From NCBI RefSeq assembly GCF_034933565.1, contig NZ_JAYFNG010000019.1:118038-182037 (forward strand): a stretch of DNA of 64,000 nt, written 5' to 3'. Origin of the DNA: Raineyella sp034933565. GTDB taxonomy: Bacteria > Actinomycetota > Actinomycetes > Propionibacteriales > Propionibacteriaceae. The translations under genes were made by a program, and so were the position numbers. Shown one piece after another: positions 1 to 8,376 of the stretch. The notes under the pieces were generated by a model. The model did not search any database, had not been told where the DNA came from, and saw only the letters and a list, made by a program, of their open reading frames with translations. Positions within the stretch are counted from its first letter, which is position 1. Every line of letters starts with the position of its first letter.

Positions 1-1307
1 AGGGCGATCGACGCGTCGAGAGAACTCGACCGTTCGTGCAACTCTGCGCGAACGGACGTTACTAGCTCTGCGGTCTTGAGCTTCACCCTGTCGTTGATCT
101 GGCTAATCGATGCCGCCGCCTCGACGCGGCGTTCTAGGTCGGCGACGTCGGCCTCCAACTTCGCCAAATCTCGCTGAACAGCTAGGAAAGTGTCGAGCGC
201 AACAGTTTCGCTCAGTAGACGCAGAATCCCAGAGCGTTCGGCGTCGCGAGTTCGTCGTTCAGCATCAATGGCCTCTAGGCGCGCGGATGCGGCCTCCAAC
301 TCTTGCTGAAGGAAGCTGCGTCGGTTGCGGACGACAGAGTGATGAAACTCAGATACTTCATCAAATCGCCGTCCAACAAGATCGGGTAACACGACGCCGA
401 GTTCGTTGTAGACGCGCGTCAGCTTCGCCTTCAGGGCCGCATCCTCAGCGGGGTCGACTTCGTCTCGCAGAGCGGTCTCTAGTTCGCGGCATCTGCGCTG
501 AAGCGCGAGCCCTTCGTCATTGAGGCGCTGAATGGATGCGGTGAGTCCGTCCGCCTCGCGCTGATGATCAGCGTATTGCTCATCGACTTTGAACTTGCTT
601 AGCGACTCTTGTGCGCGATCTCGCTGTCGGCGGACGTTTGCGAGCTGGGCGCGCAACTTTGGCTCATCGAGGGTGAGGTGCGTGAGGGCGCCTTCTTTGA
701 CCGCCTTGCGAATGGCCTTTCCCTGCTTCGTCAGCTGATCAAGTTCTCCCGACTTGGCGAGGATCTCAGGCGACAGACCCAGTAGGTGTCCAATCCGAAC
801 GCCTGATTCCCAATCCGCCTCGACCTGGTAGACCTTGGTCGGAGTGCCGAAGAAGGTCCGAACCAGCTGCCCCCAAAGCTGTCCTGGCGTCGGCCGCGCC
901 GTGTCATCTGGGATGCGGAACAGGTGCTCCGCCTGTAGCGCTCGCCATTCCTCCACTGGGATCGGCTGGCGCTCCGTGACGACCGACCATCCGCTGATTT
1001 GCACTCGAGTTGTTGGCGAAACCGGCCGAGTGACCGTGACTTCCTCTTCAGCCGCGCCATCGGGGGAAGGCAGGACGAGCTTGACGTAGAAAGAGTGACT
1101 TGCAAGTTCAGGGGCCTTGAACTCGGGGGGCAAGTCGCCTCCCATGACGTAACGCATGATCTTGATGAAACTCGTCTTACCGACGCTGTTTCGGCTATCG
1201 CCTTGTGCGGACGACTCCGTACGATCCGCGACGAGGATGTTGAGGCCACTGGTGAACTCAAGAGACTTGAACCGGCTGTCTGAGGAGCCGAGGGAGCTAA
1301 GAAACAC
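1..1307 (-). CDS. ABC-3C system ATPase, SMC/RecN-like, DUF2326-type (N-terminal ~435 residues)
   Basis: The frame is open from a GTG at 1307 to the window edge; an in-frame TGA lies four codons upstream, so the GTG is the start. AGGAG sits 5 nt before it and the start overlaps the preceding gene by 11 bp. The N-terminus reads GLNILVADR followed by GDSRNSVGKTSFIKI (about residues 40-54), a Walker A-type P-loop of the SMC/RecN-like ATPases that form the NTPase of ABC-three-component systems. Around residues 240-260 comes SKFKVDEQYADHQREADGLT, typical of DUF2326 proteins, then a long Arg/Glu-rich coiled coil. The signature, Walker B and D-loop lie outside the window. Family membership suggests a DNA- or nucleoprotein-sensing motor that licenses the effector. 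The gene is the last of three coupled minus-strand genes. Confidence 0.8.
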   Translation of the reverse strand, partial: MFLSSLGSSDSRFKSLEFTSGLNILVADRTESSAQGDSRNSVGKTSFIKIMRYVMGGDLPPEFKAPELASHSFYVKLVLPSPDGAAEEEVTVTRPVSPTTRVQISGWSVVTERQPIPVEEWRALQAEHLFRIPDDTARPTPGQLWGQLVRTFFGTPTKVYQVEADWESGVRIGHLLGLSPEILAKSGELDQLTKQGKAIRKAVKEGALTHLTLDEPKLRAQLANVRRQRDRAQESLSKFKVDEQYADHQREADGLTASIQRLNDEGLALQRRCRELETALRDEVDPAEDAALKAKLTRVYNELGVVLPDLVGRRFDEVSEFHHSVVRNRRSFLQQELEAASARLEAIDAERRTRDAERSGILRLLSETVALDTFLAVQRDLAKLEADVADLERRVEAAASISQINDRVKLKTAELVTSVRAELHERSSSLDASIA

Positions 1308-1548
1308 GAGCTCTCCTCAGATGCCCGGAGGGCGTCCACTCCACGAGATTGATCGCAAAGAGAGAGGCCAAAGCGAGTGAGAACCAGTCGAAGGTGATGT
1401 GATCGAGGTCACCGCCTTCACGGTCGTGAGCCATGTATTGCTCCCAGAGAGCAGTAACCGACTTCGGCGTTTGAAGGTACTCCAGCACATCAGCGCCGAC
1501 CGTAATGATCGCCCTTTCGGCCGAGACGCCCTTAGTTGGCAGCAGCAT
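1297..1548 (-). CDS. ABC-3C system middle component (small helical adaptor)
   Basis: An 83-residue protein starting MLLPTKGVSAERAIITVGAD. The pattern PTKG, then (A/G)L/I-ITVGA-(E/D)-(V/I)L, a central LW, then ITFDWF and a hydrophobic segment matches my recollection of the short middle components found between effector and ATPase genes in ABC-three-component systems. The ATG at 1548 overlaps the end of the effector gene by 17 bp, and the 3' end overlaps the ATPase start by 11 bp, so the three genes look translationally coupled. Longer in-frame extensions upstream read as low-complexity noise and overlap the effector gene. The adaptor role is inferred from the described architecture and cannot be read from catalytic residues. 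Confidence 0.72.
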   Translation of the reverse strand: MLLPTKGVSAERAIITVGADVLEYLQTPKSVTALWEQYMAHDREGGDLDHITFDWFSLALASLFAINLVEWTPSGHLRRARVS

Positions 1549-2476
1549 GAGCGCTCCCCAGAGTTGCTGGCGGGGTCTCGAAGATGTGACACGAGTCGAA
1601 GAAGTAGGACACCACGGCGTAGGCGGCGTTCGCTCGCTTAGCATCCATCCTGAAGTTAGCCCCGGCCACGGCGACATAGATCCGTTCAAGGATCTCGACG
1701 GGCTCTGTCGTCACTTCGCGGGCAGCCAGGTAGATCGCCCTGAAACGTTCGCCGTGCGCGTCCGACAGAGCCGGATCAGATGCGTCCGCGTACCACTTCT
1801 CAATGCGAGGAGCCATGAGTCGACCGCTGTTGAACTCCAGCCGTGAACCGAGGGGTAGGTTGTTGAAGTCCATCTTGTTCGCCGGAACTGGAAGGACCGA
1901 CGCGGCAACGTCCACGCCATCGTCCGACTGCCCGATCGCATCCAAGAGCGGTAGCAGGTCAACCAACTCAAGATTCTCGATGCCCGGAGCGCCTGGGTAC
2001 AACTCGTCTAGGACTTGCGGCGTAAGGGTGCTCACGACCTCAGTCCAGAGGTTCGCTGGTTGCCAAATCCTCATTGTGAGCGGCCGTTGCGTTCCCTCGT
2101 CATGCTGCTGTTGGAGTGAGGTGAACGACTTCAGAGTTTCTGGTCCAACCGGGGCATTAGTAACAAACCGCCACGTCAGGAACGTGGCCCACGAGTCTCG
2201 CCCCCGGGTGAAGTCTGATACGAGCTTGGCCTGAAGTTCACGTTCAGCGTTCCGCGCTGGCCGTTGTCCGTAACACGCGTACAGGATCTTTCCCGCGTCC
2301 GCCAGGCCATCGCACCCGCCGTCGCCGAGCGTGCCTGATGGTGCCGGGTTCGTGAAGTCGTCGTGGAAGCGCGCAAGGATGCGGGTGACGTAGTCCTCGA
2401 ACTGAGCCCCAGACACCAGGCAACCTTGCTGGTGTCGGAGGTGGTACCAGTCACGCCAGTTGGAGGTCATCAGCAT
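1532..2476 (-). CDS. ABC-3C system effector, predicted restriction-endonuclease-like protein
   Basis: A 314-residue protein. AGGAGG (2486-2491) lies 9 nt before the ATG at 2476; another ATG at 2470 is possible. Residues ~25-60 carry GAQFEDYVTRIL followed by GTLGDGGCDGL and KILYACYGQ, resembling the E...D-G-(N/C)-DG...(Y)xxY core of PD-(D/E)xK nuclease-like effector domains in ABC-3C systems. The third catalytic position is unclear because the usual Lys appears as Gln here. Then comes the conserved WxFVTNAPVGP and RIWQPANLW region and a C-terminal all-alpha domain. It is the first gene of the cassette and lies about 240 bp after the relaxase gene on the same strand. Nuclease activity is predicted from the family only. 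Confidence 0.68.
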   Translation of the reverse strand: MLMTSNWRDWYHLRHQQGCLVSGAQFEDYVTRILARFHDDFTNPAPSGTLGDGGCDGLADAGKILYACYGQRPARNAERELQAKLVSDFTRGRDSWATFLTWRFVTNAPVGPETLKSFTSLQQQHDEGTQRPLTMRIWQPANLWTEVVSTLTPQVLDELYPGAPGIENLELVDLLPLLDAIGQSDDGVDVAASVLPVPANKMDFNNLPLGSRLEFNSGRLMAPRIEKWYADASDPALSDAHGERFRAIYLAAREVTTEPVEILERIYVAVAGANFRMDAKRANAAYAVVSYFFDSCHIFETPPATLGSAHAAAN

Positions 2477-2712
2477 CGATGTTTGCCTCCTGTCAGCATG
2501 CGAGAGCGGCCGGTGCCGCCATGTCAAGATTATCGGTCAGGCTTGGGTTCACTGGGCATCCGTCCACGTGTGCCGCAGCTGCGAAGCCCGACTGATGATG
2601 AGGAGTCAACGCACGGCCCAGAGAAGTCGGGTCTTCGGATCTCCGAGGCCCTGGCAGCGAGAGCGTGCCGTCTGGAGTTACGGAACGCTCGCGATTGAGC
2701 GTCCGCCTGTGT
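2477..2712 (-). promoter_or_regulatory. Gap between relaxase gene and ABC-3C cassette, with a candidate promoter
   Basis: 236 bp with no convincing gene. On the minus strand GATAAT (2534-2529) resembles a -10 box about 50 nt before the effector ATG, but no good -35 lies at the expected distance. TTGACA (2527-2522) also occurs but has no -10 after it. The cassette may therefore have its own promoter instead of depending on the relaxase transcript. I see no clear terminator hairpin after the relaxase. Confidence 0.3.
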
Positions 2713-5700
2713 TCATAGGTGAGGTCCACGGTCGAACCGCTGCGGCAAGCTGCGGGAAGAAGTGCCCTCGTGCCGCTTCCCGAGCATTTCGACCCGGCGA
2801 AGAGCGGTAGTGGCTGCGCGATACTCGGCTGCTTGGTCTGCGGTCGTGATCGCCTTGGCGTCGCCGAGCGGTGACGGGCTGGTGATGTCGTAGCGGTATC
2901 GGTACAGCGCGACGGTGGCGGCGTGTGCGTCCCACCGCTCTCGCGCTTCGAGTCGTGAACTTGGCTGCCCGAGCCGCGCCACCCACGCGGCTCCCGCTTC
3001 TTGGGCGTCGTGCAGGAGTTGGCGCGCGGCGGTCTCGATGAGCGTCTGCCGCTCGGTGAGGGCGGTCTGCATGTCGTCGGCGATCGGTGCGGCAGGCGTC
3101 GGGATGAGTCCAGCGACTCGCGCCCTGGCTCGTTTGCCGGACCGAAGTTGCTGGGTGGCTTGGTCGAGCACGGAGGCGAGCTGCGCGGCGGGATCGGCCT
3201 GGTCTTCGCCAGGCGTGAGCCTCGGCGCGAGCGCGGTGAGCGCCGCCGCCGCAACATGCCCAGCTGCCTCGTGGCGTGCGAGTGCGCTCTCCAAGTGCTC
3301 GTAGTAGGGGCTGGTGAATACGTCGTCGGCCACGTTCTCGGGGAACGGTGCTATGTCGAGCAGCGCCGCCCAGCGGTCGATCTGCGCTTCGCGGGCGAGC
3401 ACGTCGTACTCGGCGAGCAGCGTGGACAGCGAGGCGTGACGGTCTACCTCGAGCGTCAGGGTTTCGGTCGCGGATAGGTCGGCGTCGCTGCGCGCGAGCA
3501 CCTTGGCGAGCCGTTCTGTCAGGGTCAGCGGCTTCGGCTGGTCGAGGTGCGGCTCGACCTCGTGCGGGTCGGGCACGATCACATAGGCGTAGTTACGGTG
3601 CTTACCTCGCGTCATCGCCACGTAGAACAACTCCCGCGACGCCGTTTCGGGATCGACGAGCGCGTGCGCGGTATCGACGCTGGCTCCTTGGGCGCGGTGA
3701 ACCGTGGAAGCGTAGCCGAGCTCGACTTCCTCGCGCACGTACTTCGCAGGCAACACGAGAGCCTTGCCATGCGGCTGGTCGCCGCGCCCCAACCGGCGCA
3801 CGGCCAACGAGCCGTCGTCGTAGCGGTGCGTGACTTGCCAGCGGTCGCCGTTCTTGACCCACGACCTGCCGGTGGCGAGGCGGCGGTCGTTGAGCCGGGT
3901 GACGACGAGATCGCCGACGCCTGCGGTGGTGCCGTCGTGCAGACGCAGGCCGTCGGCCTCAACCCGCCCAGCCTCGACCAGATCGGCGCGAGCGCGCTCG
4001 TTGAGCTGGGCGACCATCTCGCCGGTGCCCGCGATCATCAGCGTGCGCAAGCCCTCGTCGCGGTCGCTGCGCCAAGCCTCGTAGATCGCATCGAGCATCG
4101 TCTCGGCATCACCGCCCGCCACCCTGCCCCGCTCCTGGTACTCGTCGAGAGCGTCCGTGTTCCCGTGTCGCAGGCCGAGGCTGGCGGTCTTCTCCCACTC
4201 GTTGGCGAAGCGGCGCACATCGGTGAGTTCGGGCACGCTCTGCCGGTGCCGGACGAGCATCCCGAACGCCCCGCCCGTTTCCACCGCCGAGAGTTGCGCC
4301 CAATCGCCGATGAGGACGATCTTGGCTCCGACCTTGGCGGCGTGCTCGGTGATGCGATCGAGCGCGAGCGTTCCGGCGAGGGAGGACTCGTCCACGAGCA
4401 CGAGCTGCCCGGCTTGAAGGTTCCAGCGTCCATGATGGTGTTCGTAGAGGAACTTCGCGGTGTTCTCCGCTCGCACGCCGAGGGAGTCGCCGAGCACTTC
4501 GGCGGCGGCCGCCGACGGTGCGAGGCCGATCACCGAGTCGCGTCCGTGCGCGGCTGTCCATGCCCGGTGCAGGGCGCGTAGCGCGGTGGTCTTGCCGGAA
4601 CCAGCGGGGCCGACCAGCAGATCGAGGCTCAGACCGGAACGGGCGATGCGGGTAATAGCGACGGCCTGATCGGGGTCGAGCCGGACGCCCCTGATCTTGC
4701 GAGAGGTATGCCGCGCGACGAGCCGCGCCGTCAATGCTGGCCCGCCGGTGCGCTGGCTGTGCGCGAGTAGGCGCTGCTCGGCGTCGAGGATGTCTTGACT
4801 GGAGTACGCGATCTGATCGACCGGCTGGAACCTGTCGCCCTCGCTCTCGACGTAGTGGGCGGGTAAGGCGCGGTCGTAGTCGGGGGTGAGCCGCAGCGAT
4901 TCGGCTTCGGCGTGCGCGACGATCTGATCGAGCACCTGGAGACGGTCGTCGGTGGTTGCGAACCGAACGCCCATGATCTGCCGCATCGTCTCGGCGTGCA
5001 GGTTCCATCGCCCCCAGGTTGCGCGCCGGTTCGCTACCTCCATCAACACCACGGCGGCGAGATCCTCGATCTGCTCCAGCCCGAGATCGTCCGCACGCAG
5101 CCGGGCCTCGGTCGCACCCCGGTCGAGCAGGTGCTGCGCCCAGGTGGGAGCGTCCTCGCCGAGCACGACCTCGGCACGCGCACGCCAGTCGGCGGTCAGC
5201 TCCGCCAGGGAGCGCAGTTCCTTCTCGGGTCGCGTCTCCAAGGTTGCCTGCTGCCGGAGCTTCGCAATCGTCGCCGCTGGCGGTTGTCTGCCGTGCGCTG
5301 CGACGTACTGCTCGATCAGTCGGTTCTTGACCTGCTCGATGCCCTCTCCGCCGTCGCTACCGCCGGTGGTGCGGCGGGAGAATGCCGCGATCAGCGCCGC
5401 AGATACGCCCTCGATCTCCCACCCGGTGTTGCGGTCTTTGCCCCGGTCGACGGGCACCCACGTCACGCCGAGCAGCCGCGCGGTGTGATCGGTGAGAAAG
5501 GCGTTGTACGACTCCGAGAGAGCGACAGCGGCCTTGTGCAGTCGGCGGGAGTCGAGGGTGCGCCAGCGCCCATCTACGCCCTGCACCTTGTTCGACACCA
5601 CGACGTGCGTGTGTAGTTGAGGGTCGGCGGCTCGGGAGTCGTAGTGGTCGAACGCGGTGGCGATCACGCCCACGATCGGCATCTGCGCGATGCCGCCCGC

Positions 5701-6282
5701 GCCGACGCGGGTTGCAGCGACCCGCTGTTCCAGCAACGCGATGGTGTCGCGCATTGCGGCGTGATGCGCCTGCGCAATCAGGGCTTGCGTGCCCGCGTCG
5801 GCCACGCCCCAGATCGCGCTGACCGACTTCGGTGGGGAGAACGTCAGGTCGAACCCTGCAACGGCGGTGCGCGGCTTCTTCGCAACCTCTTCCTCACGGA
5901 TGCGCTGCACGGCGTCGGCCCGTGTCTCGCCTCGCAAGTCGGGGTCGAGGCGTGCAATGCGCGCCGCAATCCGCTCGCGTGGGGGTTGCAGCGAGGGGAA
6001 CCTCTTGCCGAGCTTGCCGCCGGTGATCGGGTGGATGCCGTCACCGAGCAGTCGGGCTAGGTGTTCCTCGGTCACCGTGTCGCCCTCGGCCAATGCCGGG
6101 GTGCGCCCGTCGTCGAGGCTCATCAGTCCGGTGCCGACCCAGGTTCCGGGCGGGCAGCCGGACTCGGTGTAGTACCGGGTCAGCGGGCTGCTCATCTCGC
6201 GGTCGCCGTCGCCGACAACGACCGATTTCAGCAGGTACTCGTAGCCCTTGCCGGACGACATGACCCGGATGGTCATCACCAC
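2713..6282 (-). CDS. MobF-family conjugative relaxase/helicase (TraA-like)
   Basis: 1189 residues. The TrwC-type relaxase domain occupies the first ~400: a tyrosine pair in TRYYTESG (37-38) is the likely nicking site, SPPKSVS is at 149-155, and DPQLHTHVVVSN (220-231) carries the metal-binding histidines. A RecD2/TraI-like SF1 helicase follows, with Walker A GPAGSGKTTA (558-567), DESS (631-634) and a C-terminal STVHRAQGA motif. It nicks oriT, attaches to the 5' end and unwinds the transferred strand. The GTG at 6282 has GGGAGG 7 nt upstream; an ATG at 6276 is the alternative. It is transcribed away from the transfer genes and a perfect 9-bp hairpin sits just upstream. Confidence 0.95.
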   Translation of the reverse strand: MVMTIRVMSSGKGYEYLLKSVVVGDGDREMSSPLTRYYTESGCPPGTWVGTGLMSLDDGRTPALAEGDTVTEEHLARLLGDGIHPITGGKLGKRFPSLQPPRERIAARIARLDPDLRGETRADAVQRIREEEVAKKPRTAVAGFDLTFSPPKSVSAIWGVADAGTQALIAQAHHAAMRDTIALLEQRVAATRVGAGGIAQMPIVGVIATAFDHYDSRAADPQLHTHVVVSNKVQGVDGRWRTLDSRRLHKAAVALSESYNAFLTDHTARLLGVTWVPVDRGKDRNTGWEIEGVSAALIAAFSRRTTGGSDGGEGIEQVKNRLIEQYVAAHGRQPPAATIAKLRQQATLETRPEKELRSLAELTADWRARAEVVLGEDAPTWAQHLLDRGATEARLRADDLGLEQIEDLAAVVLMEVANRRATWGRWNLHAETMRQIMGVRFATTDDRLQVLDQIVAHAEAESLRLTPDYDRALPAHYVESEGDRFQPVDQIAYSSQDILDAEQRLLAHSQRTGGPALTARLVARHTSRKIRGVRLDPDQAVAITRIARSGLSLDLLVGPAGSGKTTALRALHRAWTAAHGRDSVIGLAPSAAAAEVLGDSLGVRAENTAKFLYEHHHGRWNLQAGQLVLVDESSLAGTLALDRITEHAAKVGAKIVLIGDWAQLSAVETGGAFGMLVRHRQSVPELTDVRRFANEWEKTASLGLRHGNTDALDEYQERGRVAGGDAETMLDAIYEAWRSDRDEGLRTLMIAGTGEMVAQLNERARADLVEAGRVEADGLRLHDGTTAGVGDLVVTRLNDRRLATGRSWVKNGDRWQVTHRYDDGSLAVRRLGRGDQPHGKALVLPAKYVREEVELGYASTVHRAQGASVDTAHALVDPETASRELFYVAMTRGKHRNYAYVIVPDPHEVEPHLDQPKPLTLTERLAKVLARSDADLSATETLTLEVDRHASLSTLLAEYDVLAREAQIDRWAALLDIAPFPENVADDVFTSPYYEHLESALARHEAAGHVAAAALTALAPRLTPGEDQADPAAQLASVLDQATQQLRSGKRARARVAGLIPTPAAPIADDMQTALTERQTLIETAARQLLHDAQEAGAAWVARLGQPSSRLEARERWDAHAATVALYRYRYDITSPSPLGDAKAITTADQAAEYRAATTALRRVEMLGKRHEGTSSRSLPQRFDRGPHL

Positions 6283-6286
6283 GACG

Positions 6287-6316
6287 GCCCCTCCCCGAGA
6301 CCGTCACGGGAGGGGC
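6287..6316. repeat. Perfect 9-bp inverted repeat upstream of the relaxase gene
   Basis: GCCCCTCCC (6287-6295) and GGGAGGGGC (6308-6316) flank a 12-nt loop. The hairpin begins 5 bp before the relaxase start and includes its ribosome binding site, so it could attenuate translation. It could equally be the oriT hairpin, since MobF oriTs often contain an inverted repeat near the relaxase gene. No T-tract follows, which argues against a simple terminator. Confidence 0.6.
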
Positions 6317-6329
6317 GATCTCGGGGGTC

Positions 6330-6335
6330 AGGTGC
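6330..6335 (-). promoter_or_regulatory. GCACCT block upstream of relaxase gene (minus orientation)
   Basis: On the minus strand the sequence reads GCGCACCTGACCCC, 48 nt before the relaxase start. It is the same block that precedes many plus-strand transfer genes of this element (see findings). It points towards the relaxase gene, so the element keeps its orientation relative to the downstream gene even on the opposite strand. Confidence 0.4.
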
Positions 6336-6544
6336 GCGCGCAGCGCGCGGCTCGCACTCTTAGTGCCAGACGTGTGGGGAGTCTGGCACGTAAAGCAGAT
6401 GCCTCCATATCCAACGCGACTCACGCTGTCGGACTCAGCACGTGCTGCGAACCGGCAAACCAGCATGGCGTGCTCCGACCCGCTCGTGCGCACACTTCAG
6501 AGGCCGCCAAAGAGGGGGTGACGTCCGGCAAGCAGCGCGTGAGG

Positions 6545-6550
6545 TATACT
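6545..6550 (+). promoter_or_regulatory. Promoter -10 box (TATACT) of the ABC-F operon
   Basis: TATACT is close to the consensus -10. The predicted +1, about 7 nt downstream, coincides with the ATG of a 6-codon uORF at 6557, so the transcript would be leaderless. No good -35 is seen 17 nt upstream, which may mean activator dependence or a non-canonical promoter. Confidence 0.55.
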
Positions 6551-6556
6551 GTCTCC

Positions 6557-6577
6557 ATGCATTTGTACTTCCTGTGA
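6557..6577 (+). CDS. Putative leader peptide MHLYFL controlling the ABC-F operon
   Basis: ATG CAT TTG TAC TTC CTG TGA encodes Met-His-Leu-Tyr-Phe-Leu and starts about 7 nt after the TATACT box. Hydrophobic/aromatic mini-ORFs ahead of ribosome-targeting antibiotic-resistance genes often act by drug-induced ribosome stalling. The position, the downstream complementary segments and the identity of the downstream gene fit such an attenuator. That it is translated, and which drug it senses, are inference. Confidence 0.5.
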   Translation: MHLYFL

Positions 6578-6720
6578 CGGCTGAAGCGGTTGACCGCGCT
6601 CGTTGAGTCTCTCCGAGCCTGCGGAAGCCACTCCTCCTGACCCTTCTCGGGTCGCCGTCATTTCGCGTACCCCATTGGCCGGACTTGCTGGCTCATGGTG
6701 CGCCTTTGTGAAGGACTCAA
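6575..6720 (+). promoter_or_regulatory. Candidate attenuator between leader peptide and ABC-F start
   Basis: The 143-nt leader has three visible pairings. TGACGGC (6575-6581, overlapping the uORF stop) pairs with GCCGTCA (6654-6660). TTGAGTC (6603-6609) pairs with GACTCAA (6714-6720), which lies between AAGGA and the ABC-F ATG. A short local hairpin GACCC/GGGTC spans 6639-6653. The second pairing could hide the ribosome binding site until a ribosome stalls on the uORF. No T-tract is obvious, so translation attenuation fits better than transcription termination. Confidence 0.4.
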
Positions 6721-8376
6721 ATGCACACCGCTACTCACCGTCTTCCCGCGCGCGGTCGCGCGCAACTCATCGCCTCCGACGTCTCAGTCATGCGAGGCGC
6801 CACCCCGGTTCTCAATCATGTGGACCTCACCCTCACCCCTGTTTCGCGCGTCGCGATCGTCGGCGAGAACGGACGAGGCAAATCGACCCTCCTGCATGTG
6901 CTCGCGGGCACGCTCGCCCCCGACAGCGGAACGGTGCAGCGCATCGGCACGATCGGCGTAGCGGAGCAGGAGATGGATGCCTCCGACCAGCGCACCGTGG
7001 GAGAAGCCGTCGCAGACGCAATCGCCGAACCCCTTGCGGCATTGGCGAGACTGGACGTTGCCAGTCACGCGCTCGCCGATGGCACCGACGCCACCGCAGC
7101 GGAGTACGCAGCCGCACTGGAGCATGCCGAAACAGTTGATGCCTGGGATGCCGAGCGGCGCGTGCAGGTCGCCCTCGAAGCACTCGGCGCAGAAACCGAC
7201 ACGACTAGGCCGCTCGCGGAGTTGTCAGTCGGACAACGCTACCGCGTGCGCCTGGCCTGTCTTCTGGGCGCTGACGACGACTTCCTGCTGCTCGATGAGC
7301 CCACAAACCATCTCGACCGCAGCGGGCTGGAGTTCCTCACCGCCCAGCTCCGATCCCGCAACGGCGGTGTCGTGGTCGTGAGCCATGACCGGGCACTCCT
7401 ATCGGACTTCGCCGAGACCATCGTCGATCTCGATCCGACTCCGGACGAGCGGCTGCGCGTGTACGGGAATGGCTACTTGGGCTACAGGGAAGGACGACTA
7501 GCCGAGCGGGAGCGCTGGGAACAGGAGTACGACAAGCAGCAGGCCGAGCGTGCGCGGCTGCAAGACAGCCTCAGCGCCGCCCAGAACCGGCTCGTCTCAG
7601 GATGGCGCCCGGAGAAGGGCACTAACAAGCACGGGCGCGCCACGAGAGCCGGTGGCCTCGTGCAGAACGTCCACCGACGCCGAGAGGCACTCGAAGCGCA
7701 CGCGATCACCGTGCCCGAGCCGCCCCAGGTGTTCCGCTTCCCCGAACTGCGCACCCGAACCGGCGCGGCGCTGCTAAGCGTCGAGAACGTCAGCGTCACT
7801 GAACGGCTTCGCAGTCCAGTGTCGTTCTCACTGTCGCACCGCGGCAGGCTCGTCGTGACCGGCCCAAACGGAACAGGAAAATCCACCCTGCTCAAAGTTG
7901 CTGGCGGAGACCTTGCGCCAGACACCGGCGTGGTGCGCAAACCCCGCACGACGCGCCTGGGGTTTCTTCGCCAGGAGTCCGACCTGCCGCCCGAACGACG
8001 AGCGAGCGAGGTCTACGAAACGTACCTCGATGCGCTCGTTGCTGCCGGGATCGTGCCGTCCTCGGATGCGGTTGGGGTGTCGCAGCTCGGCCTCCTGAAA
8101 CCGCGAGAGCTGAGCAAGCGGGTGGGCGAGTTGTCGATGGGGCAACAACGACGTCTCGATCTGGCGCTGGTACTCGCCGCGCGCCCCCATGTCCTGCTCT
8201 TGGACGAACCGACGAACCATCTCTCCATCGCCCTCGTCGACGAACTCACCGAAGCGCTGGGGGCAACCCAAGCGGCCGTCGTCATCTCTTCTCACGACCG
8301 GCAACTCCTGCGTGATGTGGCCGACTGGCCGAGCATCGACCTGTCGGCGATGGCCGGAAGCGCGGTGCCGGTATGA
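6721..8376 (+). CDS. ABC-F family ribosome-protection ATPase (antibiotic resistance type)
   Basis: 551 residues with two ABC domains and no membrane segments, as in ABC-F proteins. First Walker A GENGRGKST (48-56), signature LSVGQ and Walker B LLLDEPTNHLD. The linker (about 245-340) is long, charged and helical, as expected for the arm that reaches the peptidyl-transferase centre. Second Walker A is GPNGTGKST, followed by LSMGQQRR and LLLDEPTNHL. Such proteins eject drugs (macrolides, lincosamides, streptogramins, pleuromutilins and others) from the 50S subunit. The ATG has AAGGA 5 nt upstream. A 4-bp overlap couples it to the MFS exporter. Resistance function is inferred from family, leader and partner; the drug cannot be read from sequence. 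Confidence 0.85.
   Translation: MHTATHRLPARGRAQLIASDVSVMRGATPVLNHVDLTLTPVSRVAIVGENGRGKSTLLHVLAGTLAPDSGTVQRIGTIGVAEQEMDASDQRTVGEAVADAIAEPLAALARLDVASHALADGTDATAAEYAAALEHAETVDAWDAERRVQVALEALGAETDTTRPLAELSVGQRYRVRLACLLGADDDFLLLDEPTNHLDRSGLEFLTAQLRSRNGGVVVVSHDRALLSDFAETIVDLDPTPDERLRVYGNGYLGYREGRLAERERWEQEYDKQQAERARLQDSLSAAQNRLVSGWRPEKGTNKHGRATRAGGLVQNVHRRREALEAHAITVPEPPQVFRFPELRTRTGAALLSVENVSVTERLRSPVSFSLSHRGRLVVTGPNGTGKSTLLKVAGGDLAPDTGVVRKPRTTRLGFLRQESDLPPERRASEVYETYLDALVAAGIVPSSDAVGVSQLGLLKPRELSKRVGELSMGQQRRLDLALVLAARPHVLLLDEPTNHLSIALVDELTEALGATQAAVVISSHDRQLLRDVADWPSIDLSAMAGSAVPV

Noticed and set aside
731..1339. 202-residue minus-strand frame at the ATPase gene
   Set aside because: Ser/Arg-rich shadow; the real frame starts with GTG at 1307 and shows the P-loop and DUF2326-like segments.
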